NCBI RefSeq assembly: GCF_003259745.1
Contig: NZ_QLMC01000005.1
Coordinates: 1-64,000 of the forward strand
Source of the DNA: Larkinella arboricola
Lineage (GTDB): Bacteria > Bacteroidota > Bacteroidia > Cytophagales > Spirosomataceae
DNA length: 64,000 nucleotides
Reading direction: 5' to 3'
Shown here: in pieces, positions 17,716-27,179 of the stretch
How the letters are laid out: the number at the start of each line of letters is the position of its first letter
Position numbering within the stretch: position 1 is the first letter of the stretch
Program-made: the position numbers and the translations under genes
The notes under the pieces: generated by a model
Database searches by the model: none
What the model was told of the DNA's origin: nothing
The model's input: only the letters and a program-made list of their open reading frames with translations

Positions 17716-20700
17716 ATGAAAAAATTTATACTTTTCTTGTTCTGTTTTATTCCCTCCGTATCGCTTTTTGCTCAGACTGAATATCAGCTTGTTCCGGCAA
17801 AGATTGAAGCGGAAAGCTTTGCGGAAATGAGTGGTGTTCAAACTGAATCCACATCCGATGTCGATGGAGGGCTTAATGTAGGTTGGATTGAAGCGGGTGA
17901 CTGGATGAAGTACAAACTGAACGTGCCCACGGCGGGCTTATACACGTTGAGCTTTCGGTTGGCTACCTGGCAAACCGATGGACAGCTTGAGATCAGAAAT
18001 GCCGCCGGGACCGTTCTGGCTACTGTCAATGTCCCGGTTGGGGGAGGTTGGCAAAACTGGGAGACTGCCAGTGCAACCATCTCGTTACCGGCGGGGAATC
18101 AGGTTTTGCAGATTTACGACAAGCAGGGCGGCTGGAATTTTAACTGGTTCGATGTAACCGCCCGAAACATTCCCACCAGGGTTCAGGCCGAATATTACGA
18201 AGCTATGAGTGGCGTACAGACGCAGCCTACAATGGATACCGGCGGAGGTTTCAACGTGGGATGGATTGAAGCCGGCGACTGGATGGACTATAAGATCAAG
18301 GTGCCGACAGCCGGTACTTACGCCATTAATTTCCGGGTGGCCAAGCAGTACGGCCCTGGCCAAATCGAAGTGCGAAACGCTGCTGGTACGGCCCTGACCT
18401 CTGTTAATGTGCCCATTACGGATAACTGGCAAAACTGGACAACCGTCAGCGGAACCGCGACGTTACCGGCTGGAATCCAGACTATTCGAGTTTATGCAGT
18501 TCAGGGCGATTGGAATTTTAACTGGCTTGAAGTCCAGGCGTATACGGCTGCGGTTAACCCATCTGTCATTACGTTTGAAGCAGTACCCAGTAAAACCCTC
18601 GGGGAAGCGCCCTTCGATCTGGTCGCGAGCAGCAACAATGCCCAGACACCCGTTAACTTCTCATCATCCAACCCGTCCGTAATTTCCGTATCCAACGCAA
18701 CCGGTGTATGGAAAGCAACCGTCGTGGGCGTGGGAACAACTACTATAACGGCTTCCCAGGCAGGGAACGCTACTTTTAGTGCGGCTGAAAATGTGTCCCG
18801 GACCGTATCGGTATACCCCGCAGTGATGGGTACTAAAATTCCGATTGAAGGCAAACGCTGGTATCAGCTCAATAACGTTGCCAACGGTTTGGAAGGACTG
18901 TTTGACGGAAATACCGTTAATGAAGTGAATACGGGCTATGGCAAGATGTTTAACAACTTTGACGCCTACTATCCGCTGTTGCCGGGCGAAACCATGACCA
19001 TTGAAAGCATCCGGTTTTTCGATGGTGCCGGTATGATGGTCGACCACCCGGTTACCATATCGATTATCACCGATCAGTGGGAGCGAATTCCCATTGCGAC
19101 CTTCACGGGGCAGGAGTACAACAGCTGGGTGGGGCCTTATCCAAACCGGCCCGTTACCGGCGATGCCCGCTTCAAGCTGGATGTGCCCATTAGCAACGCC
19201 CGTTACCTGGTGCTGAATGCCTGGTGGAATTATCCGACGGAAATGGAGCTTTACGGTAGTTATACGCCAACCACGGTTCCGAATACGCCCATACCGCAGA
19301 AGTCGGTGCCGTTGAAAAATTTCCTGGGTGTTAATGCATTCGAATGGGATTTTCTTGATGGCCGGATTCCGGATGTCATAGACGAAAACCGCATGAATGC
19401 CGTCAAAGCGTTCCAGGGTATTCGTCACTACATCGACTGGGAGAAACTGGAAGCCAACGAAGGAAAATATACGTATAATCCGACCCATAGCGGAGGCTGG
19501 AACTACGATGCGATCTACGAACGCTGCAAAGCTGAAGGGATTGAGGTGCTGGCCTGTCTGAAGACGCTGCCGAACTGGATGCTGGCCACGTACCCGGAAG
19601 ATCAGCGGGATACCGAAAATGTGCCCGTTCGCTACGGGAGCGACTTTTCACTGCCAGCTTCCTACATCGATCAGGCGCGGGTAGCTTTTCAGTACGTTGC
19701 CCGGTACGGTTATAATACCAATGTAAACCCGGCACTGGTGAGTGTGAACCCGGCGCAACGCTGGACTGGTGACGGCATTAATACCGTCAAGATCGGTATG
19801 GGCTTAATCAAATACATTGAATGTGACAACGAGCGGGATAAATGGTGGAAAGGCCGGAAAGCGTATCAAACTGCCCGTGAGTATGCGGCTAACCTGTCGG
19901 CGTTCTACGATGGTCATAAAAATACGATGGGACCGGGCATCGGTGTGAAAAACGCGGACCCGAACATCAAAGTGGTTATCGGTGGTCTGGCATCGGCCTA
20001 CGCCGGTCCCGACTACTTGCAGGGCATGATCGACTGGTGTAAACAATACCGTGGTTACAAACCCGACGGAACTGTTGATCTGTGCTGGGATGTGATCAAC
20101 TACCACCTGTATCCTGATAATTCCAACTCGTCGCAAAGTGGTATGTCGGGCCGGGGCGCTGCGCCGGAAGTTTCATCGGCGGTTGATGTTGTAAAAGACT
20201 TTATTGAAGCCGCTCACCGGTATTCGTACGATATGCCGGTGTGGGTAACGGAAACCGGGTACGATGCCAACCAGGGCAGCCCGCTGAAAGCTATTCCGAT
20301 TGGTAACAAAAATGAGTACCAGACCCAGGCTGACTGGATTCTGCGGACGGCGTTGTTTTATGCTCGCTCGGGGGTGGAACGGGTTTTCTTCTATCAGATG
20401 TATGACGATAACTTCCTGAATCCAACGCAGTTTGGCTCATCGGGTTTGATCAATCAGAACTTTACCCGCAAACCGGCCGCCGACTTTCTTTTCCAAACGA
20501 ATAAAATTCTTGGGAAGTACACGTACAAAGAAACGATCAACACCAACCCGATTGTCGATCGGTATGAGTATCAGGGCAAGTCAGCGTACGTGCTGGTCGT
20601 GCCTGATGAAGTGGGTCGGACGGCGCAGTATACCCTGGATTTAGGAGCAGCAGCTTACGCCAAAGTATACACGCCTAAAATGGCCAGCGACACGGCTGAT

Positions 20701-21114
20701 ATGCAGAAGCTTAACACCTCGGCCGGAAAACTGACGCTGACGGTGACCGAAACACCCATGTTTGTAATTGCTTCCGATCAGTTGGTTACATCATCCACTT
20801 CCACAACGGCAACGGCCCGTCTGGCGTCAGCGGAGTCGCCGGGTAAATCCCTGGATGAATCCATCCGCGTATTCCCGAATCCGACGGCTGATTATGTTAC
20901 AATTGACTTCGAAGGCAATACGGATGCACCGCTGGAGATCAATTTGTTCAGCGCCAGCCAGGGAACGCAATACAAGCGTATTAAGGCCCAGAAGACGGAT
21001 AAAACCTATTCACAGACCATTAACATGACGGGATTACCAGCCGGACTGTATATTCTTGAAGTGAAACAGGGACCGGAGCGGGTAGTACGGAAAGTGATAA
21101 AAGCCGATAAATAA
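17716..21114 (+). CDS. T9SS-secreted multidomain glycoside hydrolase with two CBM6-like modules
   Basis: A 1132-aa protein from ATG 17716 (MKKFILFLF; the ATG at 17692 would put residues before the signal peptide). Order: signal peptide ending FAQ; two CBM6-like modules of about 127 aa (each with NVGWIEAGDWM and a WNFNW end, about 22-272); a bacterial Ig-like domain; a discoidin-like region; a TIM-barrel hydrolase of GH clan-A type (about 540-960) with likely acid/base Glu in IECDNERD and nucleophile Glu in VWVTETGYD; a C-terminal type A T9SS sorting domain (RVFPNPTADYVTIDF, LPAGLYILEV). Sitting inside an EPS locus, it probably trims or releases the polymer made there, or anchors it at the surface (inference). 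GH family unassigned. Confidence 0.87.
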   Translation: MKKFILFLFCFIPSVSLFAQTEYQLVPAKIEAESFAEMSGVQTESTSDVDGGLNVGWIEAGDWMKYKLNVPTAGLYTLSFRLATWQTDGQLEIRNAAGTVLATVNVPVGGGWQNWETASATISLPAGNQVLQIYDKQGGWNFNWFDVTARNIPTRVQAEYYEAMSGVQTQPTMDTGGGFNVGWIEAGDWMDYKIKVPTAGTYAINFRVAKQYGPGQIEVRNAAGTALTSVNVPITDNWQNWTTVSGTATLPAGIQTIRVYAVQGDWNFNWLEVQAYTAAVNPSVITFEAVPSKTLGEAPFDLVASSNNAQTPVNFSSSNPSVISVSNATGVWKATVVGVGTTTITASQAGNATFSAAENVSRTVSVYPAVMGTKIPIEGKRWYQLNNVANGLEGLFDGNTVNEVNTGYGKMFNNFDAYYPLLPGETMTIESIRFFDGAGMMVDHPVTISIITDQWERIPIATFTGQEYNSWVGPYPNRPVTGDARFKLDVPISNARYLVLNAWWNYPTEMELYGSYTPTTVPNTPIPQKSVPLKNFLGVNAFEWDFLDGRIPDVIDENRMNAVKAFQGIRHYIDWEKLEANEGKYTYNPTHSGGWNYDAIYERCKAEGIEVLACLKTLPNWMLATYPEDQRDTENVPVRYGSDFSLPASYIDQARVAFQYVARYGYNTNVNPALVSVNPAQRWTGDGINTVKIGMGLIKYIECDNERDKWWKGRKAYQTAREYAANLSAFYDGHKNTMGPGIGVKNADPNIKVVIGGLASAYAGPDYLQGMIDWCKQYRGYKPDGTVDLCWDVINYHLYPDNSNSSQSGMSGRGAAPEVSSAVDVVKDFIEAAHRYSYDMPVWVTETGYDANQGSPLKAIPIGNKNEYQTQADWILRTALFYARSGVERVFFYQMYDDNFLNPTQFGSSGLINQNFTRKPAADFLFQTNKILGKYTYKETINTNPIVDRYEYQGKSAYVLVVPDEVGRTAQYTLDLGAAAYAKVYTPKMASDTADMQKLNTSAGKLTLTVTETPMFVIASDQLVTSSTSTTATARLASAESPGKSLDESIRVFPNPTADYVTIDFEGNTDAPLEINLFSASQGTQYKRIKAQKTDKTYSQTINMTGLPAGLYILEVKQGPERVVRKVIKADK

Positions 21115-21135
21115 AGATAAAGGGTAATTAAAAAA

Positions 21136-21170
21136 GGCTGCCAGCTTCTCAGAAGCTGGCAGCCTTTTTT
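21136..21170. terminator. bidirectional intrinsic terminator
   Basis: A perfect 13-bp stem GGCTGCCAGCTTC (21136-21148) / GAAGCTGGCAGCC (21152-21164) with loop TCA, preceded by an A run and followed by six T. It therefore works on both strands. It separates the plus-strand hydrolase gene from the converging minus-strand glycosyltransferase operon. Confidence 0.93.
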
Positions 21171-21256
21171 AATTAAGCGCGGTCTGAAGTTTATATATTT
21201 TAATCCCGTTAAAAAGCGGCTGTCTTACGGCATGATCGCTTGTAATACTTTTCGTC

Positions 21257-22048
21257 TTAAAAATTTAAATCAAAGTTATACTTGATCTGCCGGTACAAAG
21301 CGCGTCCCCAAACGACGAAAAAATTAGTATTCTGATGACGCCAGTTACTTCGCGTTACCGTGCTGGGCTCATCCTCCGAGTTTTTCTGCTCGAACATCGC
21401 GTTAAAGTCCGTGAGGAATAAGCCTTTCCCTTTGTTTTTGATGAAGGAAATGCACATTCTGTACTCCGTCTTGTCTGATTTTATTCCTTCAACATAACGC
21501 CCAAATTTTTGTAAGAAATTGCTCCGTCTTAAATGGGGGTGATCGCTGTAATAATAAATCTTGTTATAATCACCGTACCAGGGCTTATACAGCATTTTAG
21601 AGAAACCGTTCTTATACGGTTCCAGATAAGGATAAGGAAAATAAGCGTAAAACCGTACTATATCCAGCTTCTTATCCTCGTTCATCATATCCAGCGCGTT
21701 TCTGAAATGCGTTGCAAAGGCTGGTTTAGGTATAAAGTCTTCCTGCACATAAAGCGTATAAGGACTTTTAACGGCATCCTGGCCTTTGTTCAGGTTGTTG
21801 GCTAATCCCTTATTTTTCGGTGTTGTAACTAACCGAAAATCATATTGCGTATTTAAGTTATGAATGGCGTTTAAATGCTCTGGCTTACTGCCATCATCCG
21901 AAACAATAATTTCGTCGAACGTACAGTTTAACTCCTTGAACGTTTTTAATAAACGCGCCAGGGAACTGCTTCGGTTATAATGGGTTATTAATAACGTAAC
22001 ACCCGGAAAATGCGTGGATGAAGGGCTCATGAGATGTAATCGGAACAA
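21257..22048 (-). CDS. GT2 glycosyltransferase (tandem paralogue B)
   Basis: A 263-aa family-2 glycosyltransferase: GVTLLITHYNRSSSLARLL, then IIVSDDGSKPEHLNA and the acidic YVQEDFIPKPAFATHF. It closely resembles the gene upstream (22080-22865) along its whole length, sharing SDDGSKPEHLNA, TTPKNKGL, NKGQDAV, RFYAYFPYPYLEPY and SDHPHLRRSNFLQKFGRY. It is a tandem duplicate that may now transfer a different sugar or act on a different acceptor. No membrane segment. A second in-frame ATG (22030) is equally plausible as the start. It is the last gene of the minus-strand operon. Confidence 0.87.
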   Translation of the reverse strand: MFRLHLMSPSSTHFPGVTLLITHYNRSSSLARLLKTFKELNCTFDEIIVSDDGSKPEHLNAIHNLNTQYDFRLVTTPKNKGLANNLNKGQDAVKSPYTLYVQEDFIPKPAFATHFRNALDMMNEDKKLDIVRFYAYFPYPYLEPYKNGFSKMLYKPWYGDYNKIYYYSDHPHLRRSNFLQKFGRYVEGIKSDKTEYRMCISFIKNKGKGLFLTDFNAMFEQKNSEDEPSTVTRSNWRHQNTNFFVVWGRALYRQIKYNFDLNF

Positions 22049-22079
22049 TGGAAGTTAGTCGGAATCAGGAGCTAATAAG

Positions 22080-22865
22080 TTAATCTTTCAGGGTTGCCAG
22101 TTCAAATGTATTTTTAAGCAGACGGTATTTTAAATACCACCAGCGTAAGAAAAGAAAGGCTGGATTGCTGCTTTCCCGCCAGTCGGCCCGGTTTAAAGTA
22201 CTGGGTTCGGTATTGGAGTTCTTTTGATCGAACATGGTTGTTAATTCGTTGAAGAAGAGTCCTTTCCCCTTCTTCTGAATAACGGAAAGGCACATCTTGT
22301 ATTCAGTCTTGTCAGAGTGAATTCCCTCCGCATAACGACCAAATTTCTGTAAAAAGTTACTCCGCCTTAGATGGGGGTGATCACTGTAGAAATAAAACTT
22401 TAAATGATTGGAATACCAGGGCCACGGTTTATAAACCATTCGCGAAAATCCCTTTCCATACGGCTCCAGGTAGGGGTACGGAAAATAGGCGTAGAACCGG
22501 ATGATGTCCAGGTCCTGTTCGTAGTTCATGATGGCGAGCGCATCGTTAAAGTGTGTCGCAAAGGCCGGCTGAGGAACAAAGTCTTCCTGTACGTATAACG
22601 TGTATGGGGTTTTGACGGCGTCCTGCCCTTTGTTGATGTTATTGCCCAACCCTTTGTTTTTAGGCGTGGTAACTAGTTCAAAACCGTATTTTTTAGCGAG
22701 GGTTCTAACGGCGTTTAAATGCTCTGGTTTACTGCCGTCGTCAGAAACGACAATGCCGTCGAACCGACAATTTAACTTGCTGAACGTCTGCAATAGCCGT
22801 TCCAGTGAACCGCTTCGATTATAATGCGTAACCAGTAAGGTTACACCCGGGAAATAGTTTTCCAT
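22080..22865 (-). CDS. GT2 glycosyltransferase (tandem paralogue A)
   Basis: A 261-aa soluble family-2 glycosyltransferase with GVTLLVTHYNRSGSLERLL, GIVVSDDGSKPEHLNA and YVQEDFVPQPAFATHF. It is the duplicate partner of 21257-22048, and most differences fall in the C-terminal acceptor-binding third. It lies 45 nt after the T9SS type B protein gene and 31 nt before its twin, in the same operon. Predicted to build part of the EPS repeat unit or its side chain. Sugar unknown. Confidence 0.87.
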   Translation of the reverse strand: MENYFPGVTLLVTHYNRSGSLERLLQTFSKLNCRFDGIVVSDDGSKPEHLNAVRTLAKKYGFELVTTPKNKGLGNNINKGQDAVKTPYTLYVQEDFVPQPAFATHFNDALAIMNYEQDLDIIRFYAYFPYPYLEPYGKGFSRMVYKPWPWYSNHLKFYFYSDHPHLRRSNFLQKFGRYAEGIHSDKTEYKMCLSVIQKKGKGLFFNELTTMFDQKNSNTEPSTLNRADWRESSNPAFLFLRWWYLKYRLLKNTFELATLKD

Positions 22866-22910
22866 CCGTTGAATAGATTAATGCACATTTATCGTACAAC
22901 TGTTCCAGCA

Positions 22911-24215
22911 TCAATGCACTAACAAGACTTGTCCAGTTTTTAAAAATGTCCTGTCAGGTGTATTGGTAGTAGGCAATGTATACGTAATTTTCCAGGGGTA
23001 AACGCCTTCTTCACAGGGTTTTCCCAGGTACGTTCCATCCCAGCCAGCGCCATGCGTATCTGTTATAAAAATGACACTTCCCCAGCGGTTAAATATGCGC
23101 AGTTCGAACGTAATTGATTCGTCATGATAAACCTCCAGCACATCATTTATCTGATCGTGATTGGGGGTGAAGACATCAGGTACATAAATCCATGAATTCC
23201 GACATTCCTCAGGCGAGCGAACCGTTACCAGCAGGGTATTAGAAACGGAATAGCACTGGTGATTCTGGGGCGTTATACGATTGGGATATTGTGTACATAC
23301 CAGTCGGTAATACCGCTTCTCCCAAATGGCAGCCTTAATTAAGTATGAGTTTTGATTGGCATTGGCAATATTTTGCCAGCTAAGGCTATCGGTACTTTCC
23401 TGCCATTGGTAAACCGGCTGATCATAACCGGAGCCGAGGTTCGATTGAATCAGGTAAGTACTGTTTTCGCAAACTTCCAGGTTTGTGCCGGTATTTCCGT
23501 CATAATAAATCTGAACGATTGGGTGACAGGGTCGAAATTGAATGTCATCCAGCGCCAGGTCATTTCCGCAGCCGCCTGGTCCGTTATTGACCAGCTTAAC
23601 AACTACAGAATTTTCGTTTACCGGCATGGTAAACAGAATAGCATATCGAAGCCAGACTGGGGAAGTTGAGCGCGCTATTGTTCCGGTATGAATCGTTTTA
23701 ATAAGGCTTCCATCCGCCCGTTGAATTTTCATTGTAATGTCCGGATCGAGTGGAGTAGGCTCCAGGGAATTACAGCCATTTTGCGGAGTTGGGTTCATTA
23801 AATTCAAGACCCAGACAGAAAACTCGTACGTTATCCCGCTGCATAATCCGGTTACGGACTGGCTATAAAACTCGCCCGCATCGTAGGAGGCATTCACAAT
23901 AATCATAGCTCCATTTTGATCACCGGTTGTGTGATCTTCGGTGAGCGTATGCCAGTTTGAACCGTAACAATAGGAGGAGTTTGCCAGTATATATTCACCG
24001 TCCGTAGGACAGCGGTCGGATACGTAACGGTAGGTAGTTTGACCTGAGGCCAATGGCTTTAGAACGTCGGTGCCGAACGTTTCGTTAATGATGGCGTCGC
24101 CTAATACACCCGTACAGGATTGGGCAAAACTGGTATTTAAAAGGCCCATAAAAAGCACGGTTAACAGGATCGTTTTACGAACTAAAACAAGTACCATCAA
24201 CACGGCCCGGCCCAT
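22911..24215 (-). CDS. secreted protein with T9SS type B (CHU_C) sorting domain
   Basis: A 434-aa protein with a signal peptide ending SFAQ and a C-terminal gliding-motility-associated (CHU_C) domain: VPDVFTPNHDQINDVL, LRIFNRWGSVIF, GWDGTYLGKPCEEGVYPWKITY. That domain directs export by the type IX system. The middle (about 35-230) looks like a beta-sandwich of carbohydrate-binding type (FYSQSVTGLCSGITYEFSVWVLN, NDLALDDIQFRPC), followed by an Ig-like section with QWQESTDSLSWQNI. No catalytic motif is seen. Inside the EPS operon it may be a surface protein that holds the polymer (inference). The start could be the ATG seven codons in. Confidence 0.85.
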   Translation of the reverse strand: MGRAVLMVLVLVRKTILLTVLFMGLLNTSFAQSCTGVLGDAIINETFGTDVLKPLASGQTTYRYVSDRCPTDGEYILANSSYCYGSNWHTLTEDHTTGDQNGAMIIVNASYDAGEFYSQSVTGLCSGITYEFSVWVLNLMNPTPQNGCNSLEPTPLDPDITMKIQRADGSLIKTIHTGTIARSTSPVWLRYAILFTMPVNENSVVVKLVNNGPGGCGNDLALDDIQFRPCHPIVQIYYDGNTGTNLEVCENSTYLIQSNLGSGYDQPVYQWQESTDSLSWQNIANANQNSYLIKAAIWEKRYYRLVCTQYPNRITPQNHQCYSVSNTLLVTVRSPEECRNSWIYVPDVFTPNHDQINDVLEVYHDESITFELRIFNRWGSVIFITDTHGAGWDGTYLGKPCEEGVYPWKITYTLPTTNTPDRTFLKTGQVLLVH

Positions 24216-24235
24216 AGTATAAAGCGTTACGGAAG

Positions 24236-25141
24236 TTAAGATGAAGTTGAACCGGATGCAGAAAAGGGCGAGGCCAGCCCCCGAACCGCTTGCCAGACAC
24301 GCGTAATGAAGGCTTTGCCAAGGCTCCCATCGGCCAGCAGTCGCCGGTCGCTTGTCCAGACCCGTGCGGCTGGATCAGTTACCCGAAACGTGCGCCCCTT
24401 GCCTTCCTGTTGCAGCGAAAGCGACATCCAGCCGTCCTCACACTTTCCGGATGGCGGTGGTTTAATACCGGCTGCTACCAACTCGGCCACCGATCCCTCA
24501 CGGCCGCTATCCAGGGCAAAACCGCCTACGGCAAGCGCATCTGCCCGGCGGAAAGCAAAATTAAAACCGTACACATTCATGAAGGTCTTGTCACGGTTCC
24601 GGACGCTATTGACCAGTTGAGCAATCTTTTCGTAGCCCATCAGGGCCAGCCGCGACGAGTTCTGGCTGGGCAAAAACGCGTATAAACCGTAGGTGCAGGC
24701 AATGGCCGGATCGTGCAGCGGCTTGGTAATGGCTTCGACCCAACCCGCCGGATAAAGGCAATCGGCATCGGCATTGGCCATGTAAACACCACGGGCCGCT
24801 TCCAGACCAGCCTGGCGGGCAAAGGCCACACCGGGCCGGCGCTCGATAATGGACCGCACCCCGCATTGGTCGAGAAGCTCCTGCGTACGATCCGCCGAGT
24901 TGTTGTTGACCACCAGAAGTTCGGTCGGTCGGGACAGTTGCTGATCGGCCAGCGACGATAACGTATGAAGTAAATTAGCCTCTTCGTTATACGCCGGAAT
25001 TACAATGGAAATTTCCGGTTTATCAACATTGAACTTAGCCAGCCGTTTGCGTAAATCGTGTAGTTGTTCCGCGGCAATAGTGTCCGGACGGTAAACAAAT
25101 AAATGTTTAGAAAGCCAGTTGGGTAAGAGAAGGTTGCTCAC
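24236..25141 (-). CDS. GT2 glycosyltransferase
   Basis: A 301-aa family-2 glycosyltransferase. It opens with about 35 residues before the GT-A core (ISIVIPAYNEEANLL); ELLVVNNNSADRTQELL and MANADADCLYPAGWV supply the nucleotide-sugar site, and GKCEDGWMSLSLQQ the acidic catalytic segment. It is a different subfamily from the tandem pair downstream. Gaps of 25 nt upstream and 20 nt downstream put it in the long minus-strand operon. Donor and acceptor unknown. Confidence 0.87.
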   Translation of the reverse strand: MSNLLLPNWLSKHLFVYRPDTIAAEQLHDLRKRLAKFNVDKPEISIVIPAYNEEANLLHTLSSLADQQLSRPTELLVVNNNSADRTQELLDQCGVRSIIERRPGVAFARQAGLEAARGVYMANADADCLYPAGWVEAITKPLHDPAIACTYGLYAFLPSQNSSRLALMGYEKIAQLVNSVRNRDKTFMNVYGFNFAFRRADALAVGGFALDSGREGSVAELVAAGIKPPPSGKCEDGWMSLSLQQEGKGRTFRVTDPAARVWTSDRRLLADGSLGKAFITRVWQAVRGLASPFSASGSTSS

Positions 25142-25166
25142 GGTTTAACAGAACTGAGTTTCTGAT

Positions 25167-26000
25167 TTATTGCGGTAATAATTTCGTGCGGCATTCGCCG
25201 TTTTTAATCGTCACTGTACCCGACCAGGTACGGTTTTTTGAACGAGCATAATAACCATAGGTTCCCTCGATATTCCGGTAGGTTACGTAGCCATCCTGTC
25301 CACATGTTGTTGGCGTTCCGGACGACTGATACTTGTTGACAAGGCCCTGCATCGCGTTGGAAACATATACTTCAATATCACTGCCGTCGCCTGCGCCATT
25401 GGTCCAGAACATAACGCTGCCAGTTGTAGGTATTTCGGAGATATAAACGCTTTTCGTAATCACGTCGGCACTGTTGCCATTCCGGGCGGTTAACTGGGCT
25501 GAAATCACACCGTTCGTTTTAAATTCAATAAGCGGATTGGCTTCGGTTGATGATTGTCCGTCGCCAAATAACCATTGATACCGGTCGGCATTGGTTGATT
25601 TATTGGTAAACTGCATCCGGTTAGGCGAACCGTTCACGAAAGCAAAATCAAAATCCGCCTTGGCAATTTTAACCAGACCGCTAATCTCAACACTATTAGA
25701 AACCTGATCTTCGCCAACGTCACTTTTAGCGGTTAATGTAATGGTATACGTACCGTCCGTTTTGTATTCAATTTCCGGCGTTTCTGCGGTTGATGCCCGT
25801 CCGTCGCCAAACGTCCACTGATACCGTTTCGCGTTCAGCGATTTATTCGTCACTTTTATTTTTCCCGGCGAGCCTGAAACCTGTTCCACAGAAAAGTCCG
25901 CAATGGGCCGGGGAGTGATGTCCGGCTGACAGCTAACGGCAAACGCAACGAGTGTAATCAGAAAGAATACACGGTTAATGAGAGGACTTAACTTATTCAT
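25167..26000 (-). CDS. lipoprotein with two PKD domains
   Basis: A 277-aa protein from ATG 26000. The longer frame to 26033 uses TTG and overlaps the acyltransferase, so it is not preferred. A lipoprotein signal is followed by lipobox FAVSC. Two PKD domains follow, each with the hallmark YQWTFGDG or YQWLFGDG and a closing ITLTA or AQLTA strand, then a C-terminal domain of about 80 residues with two Cys. PKD modules mediate protein or polysaccharide contacts. In this operon it may be an outer-membrane anchor for the EPS or its export machine (inference). Confidence 0.83.
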   Translation of the reverse strand: MNKLSPLINRVFFLITLVAFAVSCQPDITPRPIADFSVEQVSGSPGKIKVTNKSLNAKRYQWTFGDGRASTAETPEIEYKTDGTYTITLTAKSDVGEDQVSNSVEISGLVKIAKADFDFAFVNGSPNRMQFTNKSTNADRYQWLFGDGQSSTEANPLIEFKTNGVISAQLTARNGNSADVITKSVYISEIPTTGSVMFWTNGAGDGSDIEVYVSNAMQGLVNKYQSSGTPTTCGQDGYVTYRNIEGTYGYYARSKNRTWSGTVTIKNGECRTKLLPQ

Positions 26001-26029
26001 AATTTGGCCTGGTTGTACGACTTTCGTTT

Positions 26030-27178
26030 TCAATGGTGTGTACTATTGGATAATACTTTATTACGGTTGTTTTGCGGTAATCGGATTCCTTTCGTAAACC
26101 GCATTTCGATGTGATTATATGTCCACCGGGAGACGATATAAATGAGATAATAATTGAGAAAAACCAGATAAACATAAGCTGAGGGCGGCAGTTTCAGCAG
26201 CCGTATGAACACGACATTAAACAAACTCAGCAAGAGTGTGTGGGTCATGTAAATCGAATAGCTGTATGTTCCGATGTTTTTCAATAAACCTGACTTCTTC
26301 AATAGAGCAGAAATAATGCCGCGTTCAAAGGAAAAAGTAAGAATTGCGAGAAAGAAAATAAATTCATAGACAAAGCCAATTGCTTTCAAAGCCGTCCCGT
26401 AATAGATCATCAGACCCAAAACCAGCATGGTCAGAATTTCCAGAAACGAAAAGTAAGATGCTTTGATCTGGCTGAGGACAGGGTAGGCTTTGTTGAAAAC
26501 GTAATAGCAGACCGAACCCGTAAAAAAGCCGATAATCCCGCGTAAAAAACCGTAATCAAAACTATAATTCAGTTCCGACCGACCCGTTATCGCGATGAGA
26601 ATAAAAAGACCCAGAAAAGGTAAAGATCCCAATACCGCGTATTTGACCGACTGTAACCTGGCTTTATGCAACAGAACCAACGCGCCCCCGAAAATGAGGT
26701 AACAAATCATTTCGGCGCTGATTGACCAACTGGGAATGTTCCAGCTTACATCCCGAATCCCCGGAAACTTTACAGAGTTTACCAGAAAAAGGGATGTAAA
26801 GAAGGTGAGAACGTTGTTGCTTTCGTTATAAGGTTGGTTAATGTGGATGTACGTAGAGAAGTAAAGCTTTATGTTTTCAATGATTAAAAAACAGAAAAGC
26901 AGGATAACGTGCAGCGGATAAATTCGCAGTAATCTCTTTTTGATAAAGCCTCCTAATTCAGCGCCATTGGAAATTTTTGGATAGCTGTACGTAATAACGA
27001 ATCCACTTAGTACAAAAAAGAAGTCAACAAACATGTCAGAGTTTTCGACAAAGTTATTGTTGAGCAAAGGGGTATCGGCAAAAGGCGATAAGTGGAAAAA
27101 TACCACCATAGAGGCAAAGATCCCCCGGAAGATATCCAGAACGTGAAATCGGTGTTTAATGGTTTGTGGATTCGCCAT
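26030..27178 (-). CDS. membrane O-acyltransferase (acyltransferase 3 / OafA-like)
   Basis: A 382-aa polytopic protein of about ten membrane helices. The family signature sits at the start, with the conserved His-Arg pattern in LDIFRGIFASMVVFFH and FFFVLSGFVITYSY. Members transfer acetyl or other acyl groups to sugars of lipopolysaccharide or EPS at the inner membrane. It starts 1 nt after the flippase stop, so it is tightly coupled. Probable role: O-acetylation of the EPS repeat unit. Confidence 0.87.
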   Translation of the reverse strand: MANPQTIKHRFHVLDIFRGIFASMVVFFHLSPFADTPLLNNNFVENSDMFVDFFFVLSGFVITYSYPKISNGAELGGFIKKRLLRIYPLHVILLFCFLIIENIKLYFSTYIHINQPYNESNNVLTFFTSLFLVNSVKFPGIRDVSWNIPSWSISAEMICYLIFGGALVLLHKARLQSVKYAVLGSLPFLGLFILIAITGRSELNYSFDYGFLRGIIGFFTGSVCYYVFNKAYPVLSQIKASYFSFLEILTMLVLGLMIYYGTALKAIGFVYEFIFFLAILTFSFERGIISALLKKSGLLKNIGTYSYSIYMTHTLLLSLFNVVFIRLLKLPPSAYVYLVFLNYYLIYIVSRWTYNHIEMRFTKGIRLPQNNRNKVLSNSTHH

Positions 27179-27179
27179 G

